This document shows positions 37,328 through 47,871 of a stretch of DNA of 64,000 bases, one piece after another. This stretch comes from Methylobacter luteus IMV-B-3098 (GTDB taxonomy: Bacteria > Pseudomonadota > Gammaproteobacteria > Methylococcales > Methylomonadaceae). The DNA lies in assembly GCF_000427625.1 (NCBI RefSeq), contig NZ_KE386569.1, forward strand, positions 125,376-189,375, read 5' to 3'. A model generated the notes under the pieces. That model was not told where the DNA came from. It saw only the letters and a program-made list of their open reading frames with translations, and did not search any database. The translations under genes were made by a program, and so were the position numbers. Positions within the stretch are counted from its first letter, which is position 1, and the number at the start of each line of letters is the position of its first letter.

Positions 37328-40015
37328 ATGAGCGAAAAAACAGTACGGCATTTAGCTGAGGTAGTAAAAATACCTTTGGAACGATTATTAGAGCAGCTGA
37401 AAGAAGCAGGATTATCCGCTAGCGCCCCTGATGATGTAATTAGTGATGATGAGAAAATGCAGTTGCTGGCGCATTTGCGTAAGCGGCATGGTAAATCCGA
37501 GGGCTCCGATGAAGGTACGCCTAAACGCGTGACTTTGAAACGCAGAAAAGTCAGCGAGCTTAAACAGGCAAGTGTGCCGGGCAGTACGACGAAGACAATC
37601 AGCGTTGAAGTACGTAAAAAGAAGACGTATATCAAGCGGACTGAAGTCAGCGAATCTGACGAACAAAAAGAGTTGGAACTTGCCAGACAGGCGCAGGAAG
37701 AGCAGCAAAGACAGCTTGAGCGCGAGGAAGAGGCCCGCCGGAAGCAGGAAGAAGAGCGCCTGAAGCAAGAGGAAGTGCTAAAGCAAGGCGAAGAGTCTCA
37801 ACAGCCTGAGAAACAGGCAAAAGCGGCCGAGGCGAGTCAAGAAGTCAAAGTTGAAGAGGTTGAGTCTGAAGTCCAACCTGAGATTGCAGCTGCGCCTGAA
37901 ATCGAGGCCGAGCCTGAAGCAGAATTCGAGATTGAGTATGAAACCTTAAAAATCAAGGAAGAAAAGAAAGTCAAGCACGACAAGCCCGGTAAAACCAAAG
38001 AAGCCGAAGATGTCAGGAAAAAACAGGAAGAAAAGGAGCGTCGCCTCGAAGAGTCCATTAAACGAAATGCTGAAAAAGTAAGGCAGCAAGCCGCAGCGAA
38101 ACAGGAAATGCTGCAAAAGAAGAAAATACAGGAAGAAGGCGCACGCGCTGGCGGTAAAGAAGGCAAACGCGCCAAGAAAAAAGGCGGCAAGCAATTTGAG
38201 CGTGCGGCTATACAGCCTGAAAGCAGGCATCAGTTTGAGATGCCGGTTGCGCCTATCGTGAAAGACGTCACGATACCTGAATCGATTATCGTTTCGGATC
38301 TTGCCCAGAAAATGAGCGTGAAGGCGGCTGAAGTAATCAAGCATTTGATGAAACTGGGCATGATGGCGACGATCAACCAGAGCATAGACCAGGAAACAGC
38401 GGCTATTCTGGTTGAAGAAATGGGTCATAAAGCCATTATGCAGAGCGAGGATGATCTTGAGCAGGAAATGCTGGCCGAAGCCAAAGCCGAGGATAACCGT
38501 GTTGCCTTGCCACGGGCGCCCATCGTAACGATTATGGGGCATGTCGATCACGGCAAGACATCTCTCTTGGATTATATCCGCAAGACACGCGTGGCTGCTG
38601 GCGAGGCAGGCGGCATTACACAGCATATCGGCGCGTATCAGGTGAAAACCGATCACGGCTCGGTAACGTTTTTAGATACGCCGGGTCACGCCGCATTTAC
38701 GGCCATGCGTGCGCGTGGAGCTGATGTGACTGACGTTGTCATTGTCGTCGTAGCTGCCGATGACGGTGTGATGCCACAGACAAAAGAAGCCGTAGAGCAC
38801 GCCAGAGCGGCCAACGTGCCGATTATCGTTGCGATCAATAAAATCGATAAGCCCGACGCCAACCCCGATAAGGTCATGCAGGAGTTGTCCGCTATCAATG
38901 TCATGCCAGAAGAATGGGGCGGCGATGTACAGTTCCTGAAAATTTCGGCTAAGACTGGTGAAGGGATCGACGAGTTGATCGAAGCCTTGATCCTGCAGGC
39001 TGAAATTCTGGAATTGACTGCGCCGGTTGAGGGTGCCGCATCCGGTATTGTCATTGAATCGAGGCTGGATAAGGGCCGCGGCGCCGTGGCAACGGTGCTG
39101 GTGCAGAAAGGCACGCTGGAAAAAGGCCAGATAGTTTTGTGCGGCCATGAATTCGGCCGTGTCAGAGCCATGTTTAATGAGAACGGCAAAGCCATTAAGG
39201 AAGCGATTCCGAGTACACCGGTGGAAATTCTCGGTTTATCCGGCACACCGAACGCCGGGGATGAATTTTTAGTGGTGCAAAGTGAACGAATCGCCAGAGA
39301 ATTGGCCGAACACCGTGAAGACAGAAGCAAAACCAGTCGTCATGCCGCACAGCAGGCATCGAAACTGGATGAGGTCTTCTTGAAAATGACCAGCGGTGAA
39401 ACCGCGAGTTTGAATCTGGTCATCAAGACCGATGTTCAAGGCAGTCTGGAGGCATTGCGCGAATCCTTAGTCAGTCTTTCTACGGATGAGGTCGAGGTGA
39501 AGGTCGTTTATGGCGGTGTCGGCGGCATTAATGAAGGCGACGCCAACCTGGCACTGGCTTCGGGCGCAATCCTGATGGGCTTTAATGTTCGCGCTGATGC
39601 CACGGCTCGGAAATTGATCGAAGAGAAAGGCATTGACCTGCATTATTACAGCGTCATCTATGATGCGATTGATGAAGTCAAAAAATCCATCAGCGGTATG
39701 CTGGCACCTGAAATTAAAGAGCAGATCGTCGGTCTTGCTGAAGTTCGCGATGTTTTCCGGTCGCCTAAATTCGGAGCTATCGCCGGCTGTATGGTCATTG
39801 ATGGATATGTTAAGAGAAATCTGCCGATACGTGTACTGCGCAACAATGTGGTTATCTATGAAGGCCAGTTGGAATCGTTGCGCCGCTTCAAGGAAGACGC
39901 CACTGAAGTCAAGATGGGCATGGAGTGTGGCATTGGTGTGAAAAATTACAACGATGTCAGGGTCGGCGATCAGATCGAGGTGTTTGAACGTATAGAAGTT
40001 AAACGGGAACTGTAA
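37328..40015 (+). CDS. infB: translation initiation factor IF-2
   Basis: IF-2 brings fMet-tRNA to the 30S subunit and promotes subunit joining with GTP. The 895-residue protein has an N-terminal IF2-associated domain (about 1-50), a long charged linker very rich in Glu, Lys, Gln and Arg (about 100-300), a second IF2_N domain (about 315-370), and the G domain with G1 GHVDHGKT at 404-411, DTPGHAAF (G3) and NKID (G4), then domains II-IV to the C-terminus. E. coli IF-2 is made in forms with internal starts; I did not assign any here. It sits ten bases after nusA. Confidence 0.97.
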   Translation: MSEKTVRHLAEVVKIPLERLLEQLKEAGLSASAPDDVISDDEKMQLLAHLRKRHGKSEGSDEGTPKRVTLKRRKVSELKQASVPGSTTKTISVEVRKKKTYIKRTEVSESDEQKELELARQAQEEQQRQLEREEEARRKQEEERLKQEEVLKQGEESQQPEKQAKAAEASQEVKVEEVESEVQPEIAAAPEIEAEPEAEFEIEYETLKIKEEKKVKHDKPGKTKEAEDVRKKQEEKERRLEESIKRNAEKVRQQAAAKQEMLQKKKIQEEGARAGGKEGKRAKKKGGKQFERAAIQPESRHQFEMPVAPIVKDVTIPESIIVSDLAQKMSVKAAEVIKHLMKLGMMATINQSIDQETAAILVEEMGHKAIMQSEDDLEQEMLAEAKAEDNRVALPRAPIVTIMGHVDHGKTSLLDYIRKTRVAAGEAGGITQHIGAYQVKTDHGSVTFLDTPGHAAFTAMRARGADVTDVVIVVVAADDGVMPQTKEAVEHARAANVPIIVAINKIDKPDANPDKVMQELSAINVMPEEWGGDVQFLKISAKTGEGIDELIEALILQAEILELTAPVEGAASGIVIESRLDKGRGAVATVLVQKGTLEKGQIVLCGHEFGRVRAMFNENGKAIKEAIPSTPVEILGLSGTPNAGDEFLVVQSERIARELAEHREDRSKTSRHAAQQASKLDEVFLKMTSGETASLNLVIKTDVQGSLEALRESLVSLSTDEVEVKVVYGGVGGINEGDANLALASGAILMGFNVRADATARKLIEEKGIDLHYYSVIYDAIDEVKKSISGMLAPEIKEQIVGLAEVRDVFRSPKFGAIAGCMVIDGYVKRNLPIRVLRNNVVIYEGQLESLRRFKEDATEVKMGMECGIGVKNYNDVRVGDQIEVFERIEVKREL

Positions 40016-40020
40016 CCTTT

Positions 40021-40383
40021 ATGGCAAAAGAATTCGGTCGTAGCGCACGTGTTTCATCACAGATGCAGAAAGAGCTTTCCTTGATTCTGCAGCGGGATAT
40101 TACTGACTCCAGATTGGGCTTTATTACCATCAACGAGGTCGAAGTCAGCAAGGATCTCGCTGTGGCAAAAGTTTACGTTACGGTCCTGAATGCCGATGAA
40201 CAGGGTAAACGGAACAATGTCAAATGGCTGAATGAATTGGCGCCTGTTATCCGTCATGAGCTAGCTAAAAGGATGCGCTTAAGGCATATATCCGAATTGC
40301 GTTTCTACTACGATGATTCGTTTGATACCGGCATGCGGGTTGCCGAACTTTTAAGTGATCTGGATAAAAAAGACAGGAATTAG
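40021..40383 (+). CDS. rbfA: ribosome-binding factor A
   Basis: RbfA is a KH-fold factor for late 30S maturation and cold adaptation. The 120-residue protein has GRSARVSSQMQKELSLIL at its N-terminus, DSRLGFITINEVEVSKDLA, and the C-terminal LRFYYDDSFDTGMRVAELL. It starts five bases after infB and precedes truB by six bases. Confidence 0.97.
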   Translation: MAKEFGRSARVSSQMQKELSLILQRDITDSRLGFITINEVEVSKDLAVAKVYVTVLNADEQGKRNNVKWLNELAPVIRHELAKRMRLRHISELRFYYDDSFDTGMRVAELLSDLDKKDRN

Positions 40384-40389
40384 CCGGGC

Positions 40390-41301
40390 ATGAGTAAGCG
40401 CAAATCCGGGCGCAATGTCCACGGCATTCTGCTGCTGGACAAACGCCTGGGAGTTTCTTCAAACAAGGCCCTGCAGGAAGTGAGGCGTTTGTTTGACGCC
40501 AATAAAGCCGGGCATACCGGCAGTCTGGATCCATTGGCAACAGGCCTGTTGCCGCTGTGTTTTGGCGAGGCGACCAAAGTTTCGGCATTGATGCTCGATG
40601 ATGATAAGCGCTACGAGGTGCTGATTCAGCTTGGAGTCATGACGGATACGGGCGACGCGGAGGGGCGGATTCTTGAGACCAGGCCGGTGCCTGAGTTGTC
40701 CCTTGATGATATCAAGGCCTGTCTGAAAAAGTTTACCGGTGAAATCGATCAGGTGCCTCCGATGTATTCGGCTTTAAAGCATCACGGCAAAAAACTTTAT
40801 GAATTGGCCCGGGCCGGTGAAACCGTAGAGCGAAAAGCCAGGCGTATCGCGATATACGACTTGCAATTGTTAAGCTTTTCCAAAGACCAGCTGGCGCTGG
40901 ATGTACGCTGTTCGAAAGGGACCTATATCCGTTCGCTGGCGGAAGATATCGGCCATGAACTCGGTTGCGGCGGAACGGTAAAACAATTGCGTCGACTGGA
41001 AGCCGGTCAATTCGTTATCGAAAATGCCAGGACACTGGAACAGTTGTCCGAAATGGATGAGCAGGAACTGCAGCAATGCCTGATTGATGTCGATAAGCCC
41101 TTGGAGTCCCTGCCCGCCGTGCAACTGTCCGAGAGCGAAGCAATCCGTATAAAGCAAGGGCAAGCGCTCCAGATCAAAGAAGCCTTGCCGGGTATGGTAC
41201 GCATGTATCATGCCAGGGTTTTTTTGGGCTTGGGAGAAATGCTATTGGATGGTAAACTAGCGCCGAAAAAATTGTTCAATCTGAACGACGAGCCTGCCTG
41301 A
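40390..41301 (+). CDS. truB: tRNA pseudouridine(55) synthase
   Basis: TruB makes pseudouridine 55 in the T-loop of tRNAs. The 303-residue protein has the catalytic Asp D47 in GHTGSLDPLATG, the KRYEVLIQLGVMTDTGDAEG segment (given from its first to last residue) and VRCSKGTYIRSLAEDIG. A C-terminal PUA-like domain (about 245-303) follows. It is the last gene of this cluster before the rpsO leader. Confidence 0.97.
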   Translation: MSKRKSGRNVHGILLLDKRLGVSSNKALQEVRRLFDANKAGHTGSLDPLATGLLPLCFGEATKVSALMLDDDKRYEVLIQLGVMTDTGDAEGRILETRPVPELSLDDIKACLKKFTGEIDQVPPMYSALKHHGKKLYELARAGETVERKARRIAIYDLQLLSFSKDQLALDVRCSKGTYIRSLAEDIGHELGCGGTVKQLRRLEAGQFVIENARTLEQLSEMDEQELQQCLIDVDKPLESLPAVQLSESEAIRIKQGQALQIKEALPGMVRMYHARVFLGLGEMLLDGKLAPKKLFNLNDEPA

Positions 41302-41371
41302 ACTAAATAGTTCTCGGGCTAAAAAATTACAACTGTTTCTACCCCCTATCGTGGAAACAGTGTATTCAATA

Positions 41372-41402
41372 GTCGTCATAGACGGCTTTATTTTTAATTT
41401 TT
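41372..41402 (+). terminator. probable terminator between truB and rpsO
   Basis: GTCGTC and GACGGC (one G-T pair) form a stem over ATA, followed by a T-rich tail. A further 8-bp inverted repeat (ACTGTTTC/GAAACAGT, 41332-41361) lies upstream. Part of this leader may instead be the structured mRNA that S15 binds in other bacteria. Confidence 0.5.
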
Positions 41403-41423
41403 TAATCTTAATAGGGATTATAA

Positions 41424-41693
41424 ATGCCATTCACTGCAGAACAGAAAAAAGCAGTCGTAGAAGCCTATCGACTGTCAGAAACTGATACCGGTTCACCCGA
41501 AGTACAAATTGCTTTATTGACCGCGCACATTACCCATTTAACGCCACACTTTGCAACACACAAAAAAGACAACCATTCACGTCGCGGCTTGTTGCGCATG
41601 GTTAATCAGCGTCGCAAGTTGTTGGATTATCTAAAAAATAAAGACGGTAATCGTTATCGTTCATTAATTGAGCGTCTAGGCTTACGCAAATAA
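41424..41693 (+). CDS. rpsO: 30S ribosomal protein S15
   Basis: S15 binds the central domain of 16S rRNA early in assembly. The 89-residue protein is the full family length, with [39 protein letters not shown] and [17 protein letters not shown]-type ribosome site precedes the ATG. A strong hairpin separates it from pnp, as in E. coli, where the rpsO-pnp region is processed by RNase III. Confidence 0.98.
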   Translation: MPFTAEQKKAVVEAYRLSETDTGSPEVQIALLTAHITHLTPHFATHKKDNHSRRGLLRMVNQRRKLLDYLKNKDGNRYRSLIERLGLRK

Positions 41694-41704
41694 AAAAGCA
41701 CAAA

Positions 41705-41732
41705 AGAAACGGCACATACTGGTGCCGTTTCT
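41705..41732 (+). terminator. rpsO-pnp intergenic hairpin
   Basis: AGAAACGGCAC and GTGCCGTTTCT form an 11-bp stem around six bases, directly after rpsO. A weak T-rich tail follows, so it probably terminates part of the transcripts and lets the rest reach pnp. Confidence 0.7.
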
Positions 41733-41793
41733 GCTTTAGCAAGTCATGGATTGAATAAATCTTCAAATAACCTTTACACAAAGGAACCTTATA

Positions 41794-43872
41794 GTGAATC
41801 CTATTAGGAAAGAATTTCAGTACGGCGATCGGCTCGTTACGTTAGAAACCGGTGAAATAGCACGTCAAGCGGACGGTGCTGTTATGATCGATGTCGATGG
41901 CACTTCACTGCTGGTCACAGTTGTTGGTAAAAAAGAAGCTAATGGCGGCGATTTTTTTCCATTGACTGTTAATTATCAGGAAAAAACTTACGCCGCCGGC
42001 AAAATTCCCGGCGGTTTTTTCAAGAGAGAAGGGCGTCCCAGCGAAAAAGAGACTTTAACGTCTCGTTTAATTGATAGACCGATCCGCCCTCTTTTTCCAG
42101 AGGGTTACACGAACGAAGTTCAGATTATCGCCACCGTCGTATCATTGAATCCGGAAGTTGATCCTGACATTCCAGCCTTACTGGGTGCCTCTGCCGCGCT
42201 GGCCGTTTCAGGATTGCCTTTTAACGGTCCGGTAGGCGCTGCCTGCGTTGGTTATAAGGACGGTGACTATTTATTAAACCCGTCCCCGGCAGCGTTGAAA
42301 GACTCCCAGTTGGAATTGGTCGTTGCAGGCACTGCGCACGCCGTCTTAATGGTTGAATCAGAAGCGCACGGTTTATCTGAAGAAGTCATGCTGGGGGCGG
42401 TTTTGTTCGGTCACGAGCAAATGCAGACAGCCATCAATGCCATTAATGAATTTGCCCAACAAGCCGGCGCCGGAATCGTTGAGTGGGTAGCGCCTGAAGT
42501 GAATGCCGAACTGGAAAGATTGGTAACGGCGGAAGTTGAGGCGGGCATTAAAGCCGCTTATCAAGTGGCTGAAAAACTGATCAGACAAGAACAGTTGAAA
42601 GGCATCAGAAATGCGGCCGTTGAAAAACTGACAGCCGAAGGACAATACGCGGAACAGGATATTCGCGCCATTATCGAATATCTGGAAAAAAAGATAGTCC
42701 GCAATTCTATTCTGAATGAAGGCAAACGTATCGACGGACGTACTCTGGATTCAATCAGACCGATCACGATCAGGACCGGCGTACTGCCCAGAACCCATGG
42801 TTCCGCCCTATTTACGCGTGGCGAAACGCAGGCCTTAGTAGTCGCGACTCTCGGTACTCAACGCGATGCGCAAATTATCGATGCGCTGTCCGGCGAATAT
42901 AAAGAGCCTTTCATGTTGCATTACAACTTTCCTCCGTTCAGCGTCGGCGAAACCGGTTTCGTCGGTTCGCCAAAGCGTCGTGAAATCGGCCATGGCCGAT
43001 TGGCGAAGCGCGGTGTTCAGGCGGTTTTACCTAATATGGATGAATTTCCATATGTGATTCGTGTCGTGTCCGAAATCACCGAGTCAAACGGTTCAAGTTC
43101 CATGGCTTCCGTCTGTGGCAGCAGTCTGGCGTTAATGGATGCGGGCGTGCCTATCACTACGCCGGTAGCCGGCATTGCCATGGGCCTGATTAAGGAAGGC
43201 GACAGCTTTGCAGTATTGTCCGATATCATGGGTGATGAAGATCACCTGGGTGATATGGATTTCAAAGTGGCCGGTTCCGAGAACGGCATTACGGCGCTGC
43301 AAATGGACATCAAAATCGACGGTATTACCGCCGAAATCATGAAGACGGCTCTGGAACAGGCAAAACGTGGTCGTTTGCATATTCTGGGCGAAATGAATAA
43401 AGCGCTGTCTACAACGCGCGAGCACATGTCCGATTATGCGCCGCGTATCATCACGTTCAAAATCGATCCGAGCAAGATCCGTGAAGTTATCGGTAAAGGC
43501 GGGGCGACGATTCGCGGTATTACCGAACAAACCGGTGCGAGTATCGATTTGACCGATGACGGTCTCGTTAAAATTGCCTCAGTCGATAAAGCGGCCGGAG
43601 AAGAAGCTCGCCATCTGATCGAGGAAATTACGGCAGAAGTGGAAGTGGGCAGAGTCTATGAAGGTAAAGTCGCCCGCTTGATGGATTTCGGCGCTTTCGT
43701 AACGATACTGCCTGGTAAGGACGGTTTGGTGCACATCTCGCAAATTTCGGATGAGCATGTCGATAAAGTCAGCGACAAATTGTCCGAAGGCGATGTGGTT
43801 AGAGTGAAAGTTCTAGAAATCGACCGCCAAGGCAGAGTCAGACTCAGTATGAAAGAAGCAGACAAAGAATAA
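41794..43872 (+). CDS. pnp: polyribonucleotide nucleotidyltransferase (PNPase)
   Basis: PNPase degrades RNA from the 3' end with phosphate as a trimer and is part of the degradosome. The 692-residue protein has two RNase PH domains (about 10-140 and 310-450) flanking a helical linker, then KH (about 550-615; [16 protein letters not shown]) and S1 (about 618-690; [24 protein letters not shown] is its span). The start is GTG 41794, with AAGGA eight bases upstream. In E. coli its own mRNA leader is autoregulated. Confidence 0.97.
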   Translation: MNPIRKEFQYGDRLVTLETGEIARQADGAVMIDVDGTSLLVTVVGKKEANGGDFFPLTVNYQEKTYAAGKIPGGFFKREGRPSEKETLTSRLIDRPIRPLFPEGYTNEVQIIATVVSLNPEVDPDIPALLGASAALAVSGLPFNGPVGAACVGYKDGDYLLNPSPAALKDSQLELVVAGTAHAVLMVESEAHGLSEEVMLGAVLFGHEQMQTAINAINEFAQQAGAGIVEWVAPEVNAELERLVTAEVEAGIKAAYQVAEKLIRQEQLKGIRNAAVEKLTAEGQYAEQDIRAIIEYLEKKIVRNSILNEGKRIDGRTLDSIRPITIRTGVLPRTHGSALFTRGETQALVVATLGTQRDAQIIDALSGEYKEPFMLHYNFPPFSVGETGFVGSPKRREIGHGRLAKRGVQAVLPNMDEFPYVIRVVSEITESNGSSSMASVCGSSLALMDAGVPITTPVAGIAMGLIKEGDSFAVLSDIMGDEDHLGDMDFKVAGSENGITALQMDIKIDGITAEIMKTALEQAKRGRLHILGEMNKALSTTREHMSDYAPRIITFKIDPSKIREVIGKGGATIRGITEQTGASIDLTDDGLVKIASVDKAAGEEARHLIEEITAEVEVGRVYEGKVARLMDFGAFVTILPGKDGLVHISQISDEHVDKVSDKLSEGDVVRVKVLEIDRQGRVRLSMKEADKE

Positions 43873-43894
43873 TATATTTGCTGCTAGAGAGAGA

Positions 43895-43917
43895 AAGGGC
43901 CGTTAAGGCCCTTTTTT
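43895..43917 (+). terminator. Rho-independent terminator of pnp
   Basis: AAGGGCC and GGCCCTT form a stem over GTTAA, followed by a T6 run, 22 bases after the pnp stop. It ends just before the next gene's start. Confidence 0.88.
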
Positions 43918-43923
43918 GTGAGC

Positions 43924-44568
43924 ATGAATTTAACAAAAATATTCGATCAAGAGTGCCGGCAGTGCAAAAGGCTGGATGAATTTCTATTGGAAGTTAAACA
44001 GAGCCATCCCGGCTATCACGCTCGTCCGGTGGCGCCGTTTGGCGATCCCCATGCGCGGTTGCTGGTTGTCGGCTTAGCGCCGGGTATGCATGGGGCCAAT
44101 GCTACCGGTCGGCCATTTACAGGCGATTATGCGGGGCTGCTGTTATATGAAGCGCTGTATGAATTCGGTTACAGCAATCAACCGACTTCCGAATCGTTGG
44201 CCGATGGATTGGAGTTAAAAAATTGTCGCATAACCAATGCCGTAAAATGCCTGCCTCCGCAAAACAAGCCGACCGGGGCGGAAATCGCCTTGTGCAACAA
44301 TTTTCTGGCTGCCGAGTTAAAAGCATTGCCGCTAGGCGCAGTCATACTGGCACTGGGGACTATTGCCCATCAGGCGGTACTAAAAGCCTATGGATTGAAA
44401 CTGAGTTGCGCCAAATTTGGTCATAATATATTGCATGAATTGCCGGGTGGGCGAATGATGATTGATTCCTACCATACCAGTCGCTACAACGTGCAGACCA
44501 ACAGGCTGACAAAAGAGATGTTCGCCGATGTTTTTCGTACTATTGGGACATTATTGGATAAAGAGTGA
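43924..44568 (+). CDS. uracil-DNA glycosylase, family 5 (UDGb) type
   Basis: The 214-residue protein has the uracil-DNA glycosylase superfamily fold with motif A around GLAPGMHGANATGRPFTGDY and motif 3 as HTSRYN. The HGANATGRPFTGD segment is typical of family 5, enzymes that remove uracil and other deaminated bases and have no acidic catalytic residue in motif A. Early cysteines (C13, C16 in ECRQCKRL and a later one) suggest a 4Fe-4S cluster, as in family 4/5 enzymes. GTG 43918 lies next to the pnp terminator, so ATG 43924 is preferred. It overlaps uvrC, a second repair gene. Confidence 0.88.
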   Translation: MNLTKIFDQECRQCKRLDEFLLEVKQSHPGYHARPVAPFGDPHARLLVVGLAPGMHGANATGRPFTGDYAGLLLYEALYEFGYSNQPTSESLADGLELKNCRITNAVKCLPPQNKPTGAEIALCNNFLAAELKALPLGAVILALGTIAHQAVLKAYGLKLSCAKFGHNILHELPGGRMMIDSYHTSRYNVQTNRLTKEMFADVFRTIGTLLDKE

Positions 44569-46406
44569 ATGTCGAGATTTCAGAAAACGCTTTTGATGTA
44601 AAAGCGTTTTTAAAAAGCCTGACCACGCGTCCGGGCATTTACAAAATGCTCAACGATGAAGGCGAGATTATTTATATCGGTAAGGCTAAAAACCTGAAAA
44701 ACCGTGTTTCCAGTTACTTTAAACCGCAAACGGCCTCGCCTAAGCAACAGGCCATGGTTGCCAAGGTGGCTGCGATCGAAGTGACTGTCACGCATACCGA
44801 AGGCGAGGCTTTATTGCTGGAATGCCAGCAGATCAAACGTTATAAGCCCCGCTATAATATCTGCCTAAGGGATGACAAGTCCTATCCCTATATTTTTCTG
44901 TCCACTGAGCAGGATTTTCCGCGCATCACCATGCATCGCGGTGCAAAGAGCAAACGCGGCCGATATTTTGGTCCTTATCCCAGTGCCGGTGCCGTCAAGG
45001 AAACATTGAAACTGCTGCAAAAGATATTTCCGGTCCGGCAGTGTGAGGACTCGGTCTATAACAACCGTACGCGGCCTTGTCTGCAATATCAGATAGAACG
45101 CTGTACCGGGCCATGCGTAGGGTTGATTGACAAACCCGGCTATGCCCAGGATGTGGATAGTACGATCCTGTTTCTGGAAGGCAAAGGCAGTCTGCTGATC
45201 GATCAATTGGTCGTTAAGATGGAGATGGCGGCGGCCGATCTTGACTATGAACGGGCGGCCATCTATAGAGACCAGATTTTGAAATTGCGTACTGTGCTGG
45301 AAAAGAACTTCGTCCACGGCGAGCGCGGCGATGTTGATATCATAGCCTGCGCCGCCAAGGCCGGCGTGGCTTGTATTCAGGTATTCTTTATCCGCAATGG
45401 GCAGCATCTGGGCAATAAGCTGTTTTTCCCTAAAATAACCGATGAACATGAGCCGGTCAGCATTCTGCAAGCGTTTATTCCGCAATATTATCTGGATAGG
45501 CAAGCGCCTTATGAACTGATCGTCAGCCATGAGATGGAGGAAACAGAACTGTTAACGGAAGTGTTGGCCGGTCAGGCCAAGCATACCGTTAATATTTCTC
45601 CCAGAGTCAGAGGAGAGCGTTTAAAATGGTTGCAAATGGCCTGCACGAATGCAGAAAACGCATTGCTGAGCAAATTATCGGATAAACAGGGGCTTTATGC
45701 CCGGTTTCTCAGTCTGCAGGAAGAACTGGGCTGCAAGGAGTTGCCCAAACGCCTGGAATGCTTTGATATTAGTCATACCCAGGGCGACCAGGCGGTTGCA
45801 TCTTGCGTTGTTTTTGATAGGGAAGGTCCGGTAAAATCAGCGTATCGCCGTTTCAATATCGAAGGCATAACCGGGGGCGATGACTATGCCGCCATTCATC
45901 AGGCTGTGTTCAGACGCTTTAAACGGCTGAAGCAAGGAGAGCATGCTGCGCCCGATATATTATTTATCGATGGTGGCAAAGGACAGGTATATGCGGCCCA
46001 AAAGGCATTAGCGGAATTAGACATAAACAATGTTATGATAGTGGGTGTTTCGAAAGGGCCGGATAGAAAACCCGGTATGGAAAAATTGATTCTGGTTGAG
46101 CAGGATCAACCTATTGATATAACACCCGGCGCTAGTGGTTTATTGTTGATTCAGCATATCCGTGATGAAGCCCACCGGTTCGCGATAACGGGGCACAGGC
46201 AGCGTCGCGGTAAAGCAAAAAAACAGTCCTTATTGGAATCTATTCCAGGGTTGGGGCCTAAGCGACGTCAGGTTTTATTGAAACAGTTTGGGGGGCTGCA
46301 GGGTATTTCACGGGCTGGCGTGGATGCACTTTGCAGTATAGACGGCATAAGCCAGCAATTAGCGCAACGAATTTACGATATATTCCATCATCAAGATGAC
46401 ATTTAA
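44565..46406 (+). CDS. uvrC: excinuclease ABC subunit C
   Basis: UvrC makes both incisions in nucleotide excision repair. The 613-residue protein has an N-terminal GIY-YIG nuclease (about 18-95; RPGIYKMLN and IIYIGKAKNLKNRV), a Cys-rich region (about 155-190), a UVR motif (about 205-240), an RNase H-like C-terminal nuclease (CFDISHTQGDQAVAS, DILFIDGGKGQ) and a helix-hairpin-helix tail (about 555-613). The start is GTG, overlapping the glycosylase stop (GTGA). pgsA starts 11 bases before its end, the usual uvrC-pgsA order. Confidence 0.97.
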   Translation: MNVEISENAFDVKAFLKSLTTRPGIYKMLNDEGEIIYIGKAKNLKNRVSSYFKPQTASPKQQAMVAKVAAIEVTVTHTEGEALLLECQQIKRYKPRYNICLRDDKSYPYIFLSTEQDFPRITMHRGAKSKRGRYFGPYPSAGAVKETLKLLQKIFPVRQCEDSVYNNRTRPCLQYQIERCTGPCVGLIDKPGYAQDVDSTILFLEGKGSLLIDQLVVKMEMAAADLDYERAAIYRDQILKLRTVLEKNFVHGERGDVDIIACAAKAGVACIQVFFIRNGQHLGNKLFFPKITDEHEPVSILQAFIPQYYLDRQAPYELIVSHEMEETELLTEVLAGQAKHTVNISPRVRGERLKWLQMACTNAENALLSKLSDKQGLYARFLSLQEELGCKELPKRLECFDISHTQGDQAVASCVVFDREGPVKSAYRRFNIEGITGGDDYAAIHQAVFRRFKRLKQGEHAAPDILFIDGGKGQVYAAQKALAELDINNVMIVGVSKGPDRKPGMEKLILVEQDQPIDITPGASGLLLIQHIRDEAHRFAITGHRQRRGKAKKQSLLESIPGLGPKRRQVLLKQFGGLQGISRAGVDALCSIDGISQQLAQRIYDIFHHQDDI

Positions 46407-46953
46407 CTTACCGACAACGCTTACCCTGTTAAGAATTATATTAATTCCTTTATTAACGGTTATTTTTTATCTGCCCTGGCAATACTCCAACCTGGCCTGT
46501 ACGCTGATTTTTATTATCGCAGGCATTACGGACTGGCTGGATGGCTATCTGGCCCGAAAAATGGCGCAGGAAACGCCGTTCGGCGCTTTTCTGGATCCGG
46601 TGGCCGATAAATTGATGGTGGCGATTGTCCTGGTGCTGATTGTTCAGCAGCAGCCAAATGCTTATATGGCTATTGCCGCCGCCGTTATTATCGGCAGGGA
46701 AATAACGATTGCTTCACTAAGAGAATGGATGGCGGAAATCGGTAAGCGAGCAAAAGTCAAGGTTTCCCAATTAGGCAAATGGAAAACGACTGCCCAAATG
46801 TTGGCCATTACGCTATTGTTATATCATGAGGATCTGGCTGGCATTCCGGTAAACATTGTGGGTTATGTTCTTCTGTATATTGCCGTCTTATTAACACTGT
46901 GGTCTATGGTTAATTACTTAAGGGCTGCGTTGACAGCTATCACGGAGCAGTAA
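46396..46953 (+). CDS. pgsA: CDP-diacylglycerol-glycerol-3-phosphate 3-phosphatidyltransferase
   Basis: PgsA makes phosphatidylglycerophosphate, the precursor of phosphatidylglycerol and cardiolipin. The 185-residue membrane protein has the CDP-alcohol phosphotransferase motif D46-x2-D49-G50-x2-A53-R54-x8-G63-x3-D67-x3-D71, complete, and about five hydrophobic segments. It overlaps the uvrC end by 11 bases. A probable terminator follows. Confidence 0.96.
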   Translation: MTFNLPTTLTLLRIILIPLLTVIFYLPWQYSNLACTLIFIIAGITDWLDGYLARKMAQETPFGAFLDPVADKLMVAIVLVLIVQQQPNAYMAIAAAVIIGREITIASLREWMAEIGKRAKVKVSQLGKWKTTAQMLAITLLLYHEDLAGIPVNIVGYVLLYIAVLLTLWSMVNYLRAALTAITEQ

Positions 46954-46963
46954 TGATGCTGCG

Positions 46964-46990
46964 AATCCGGGTAAATCCTTGGATTTTTTA
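46964..46990 (+). terminator. probable terminator of the uvrC-pgsA unit
   Basis: AATCCGGG pairs with CCTTGGATT (two G-T pairs) over a short loop and is followed by a T6 run, ten bases after pgsA. Confidence 0.5.
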
Positions 46991-47033
46991 ACACATGAGA
47001 TACAGCATATTGAATTAGCTGTGAAAGAAGAAA

Positions 47034-47633
47034 ATGGATAAGGAAAAAGAAAACATACAGATAAAGTCTGAAACGCAGGATGAGATACTACTGGCGGCTT
47101 TAAAGCTATTTGCCGAAAAAGGTTATTTCAATACTTCGTTAACAGACATCAAAGATGCAGCAGGTATAAAAACCACGAGTGGTATTTATCAGCATTTCAA
47201 AAACAAACAGATGATTGCCTCGGCGTTATATGCCAATATTTTCGACAGTTTGAACATATCCATCGATGATATTCGGCGCAGAAATAAAAAATCATCGGAG
47301 CAATTGCACGAAATCGTCGATTTGCTGTTCAGGTTGACTAGCGAAGCGCCCGATGTGATGCAATTTTTGCTGGTTCTGAAAATACATGAGTTTTTGCCGG
47401 AAGAAAAACCCTTGCTGGAAACAGCGCCTTTCGCAAAAATTATAAAAATTATTCAGGCCGGTATTAAGGCCGGGGAAATTCGTAACATAGATCCGGTCCT
47501 CGGGTATGCGTGTTTTTTCGGTATCATCAATCAGATCTTGTGTCTGCTCCTGACGGGGGCCTTGGACAAGAAGCCTGAAGTTTATCAATCACAGGCATGG
47601 CTGGCGGCCTGGAACGCGATCGCCAAGAAGTGA
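47034..47633 (+). CDS. TetR/AcrR-family transcriptional regulator
   Basis: The 199-residue protein has an N-terminal TetR helix-turn-helix (about residues 13-60; ALKLFAEKGYFNTSLTDI and GIYQHFKNKQMIASALY), with a variable ligand-binding C-terminal part of mostly helices. The target is unknown: no efflux pump or divergent gene adjoins it, and the downstream small gene starts 28 bases on. The ligand cannot be inferred. Confidence 0.9.
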   Translation: MDKEKENIQIKSETQDEILLAALKLFAEKGYFNTSLTDIKDAAGIKTTSGIYQHFKNKQMIASALYANIFDSLNISIDDIRRRNKKSSEQLHEIVDLLFRLTSEAPDVMQFLLVLKIHEFLPEEKPLLETAPFAKIIKIIQAGIKAGEIRNIDPVLGYACFFGIINQILCLLLTGALDKKPEVYQSQAWLAAWNAIAKK

Positions 47634-47661
47634 GCCAGATTTTTATTTTATCAGCATAAAA

Positions 47662-47847
47662 ATGGGTGATGTTGTTCAGTTTAAACGGCCGAAAGTATCG
47701 CTACTACATAAAGGCAATACTTTATGTCGCAGCGGCTTTCATAAGTGGGAAGTCATCAAGGAAAAACAATTCGATGTCAAACAGGGAAAGCTGATCACTG
47801 TTTATCGATGTCGGCGCTGCTCAAAAATCAAATCCGAAGCGCTTTAA
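47662..47847 (+). CDS. small conserved zinc-ribbon-like protein
   Basis: I do not recognise a function for this 61-residue basic protein. It has MGDVVQFKRPK at its N-terminus, Cys-Arg-Ser-Gly-Phe-His-Lys-Trp in the middle and CRRCSK near the end; the first Cys, the His and the CxxC pair could bind zinc. Strongly biased coding composition and a full frame with an ATG support it as real. It lies between the TetR gene and zapE, 24 bases before the latter, and may be co-transcribed with either. Confidence 0.65.
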   Translation: MGDVVQFKRPKVSLLHKGNTLCRSGFHKWEVIKEKQFDVKQGKLITVYRCRRCSKIKSEAL

Positions 47848-47871
47848 GCTCTTCGGCAACCAACCTTTTTC

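Noticed and set aside
41332-41361. ACTGTTTC/GAAACAGT inverted repeat as an SOS box before rpsO
   Set aside because: It does not fit CTGT-N8-ACAG, and rpsO is not an SOS gene; it is more likely an mRNA hairpin.
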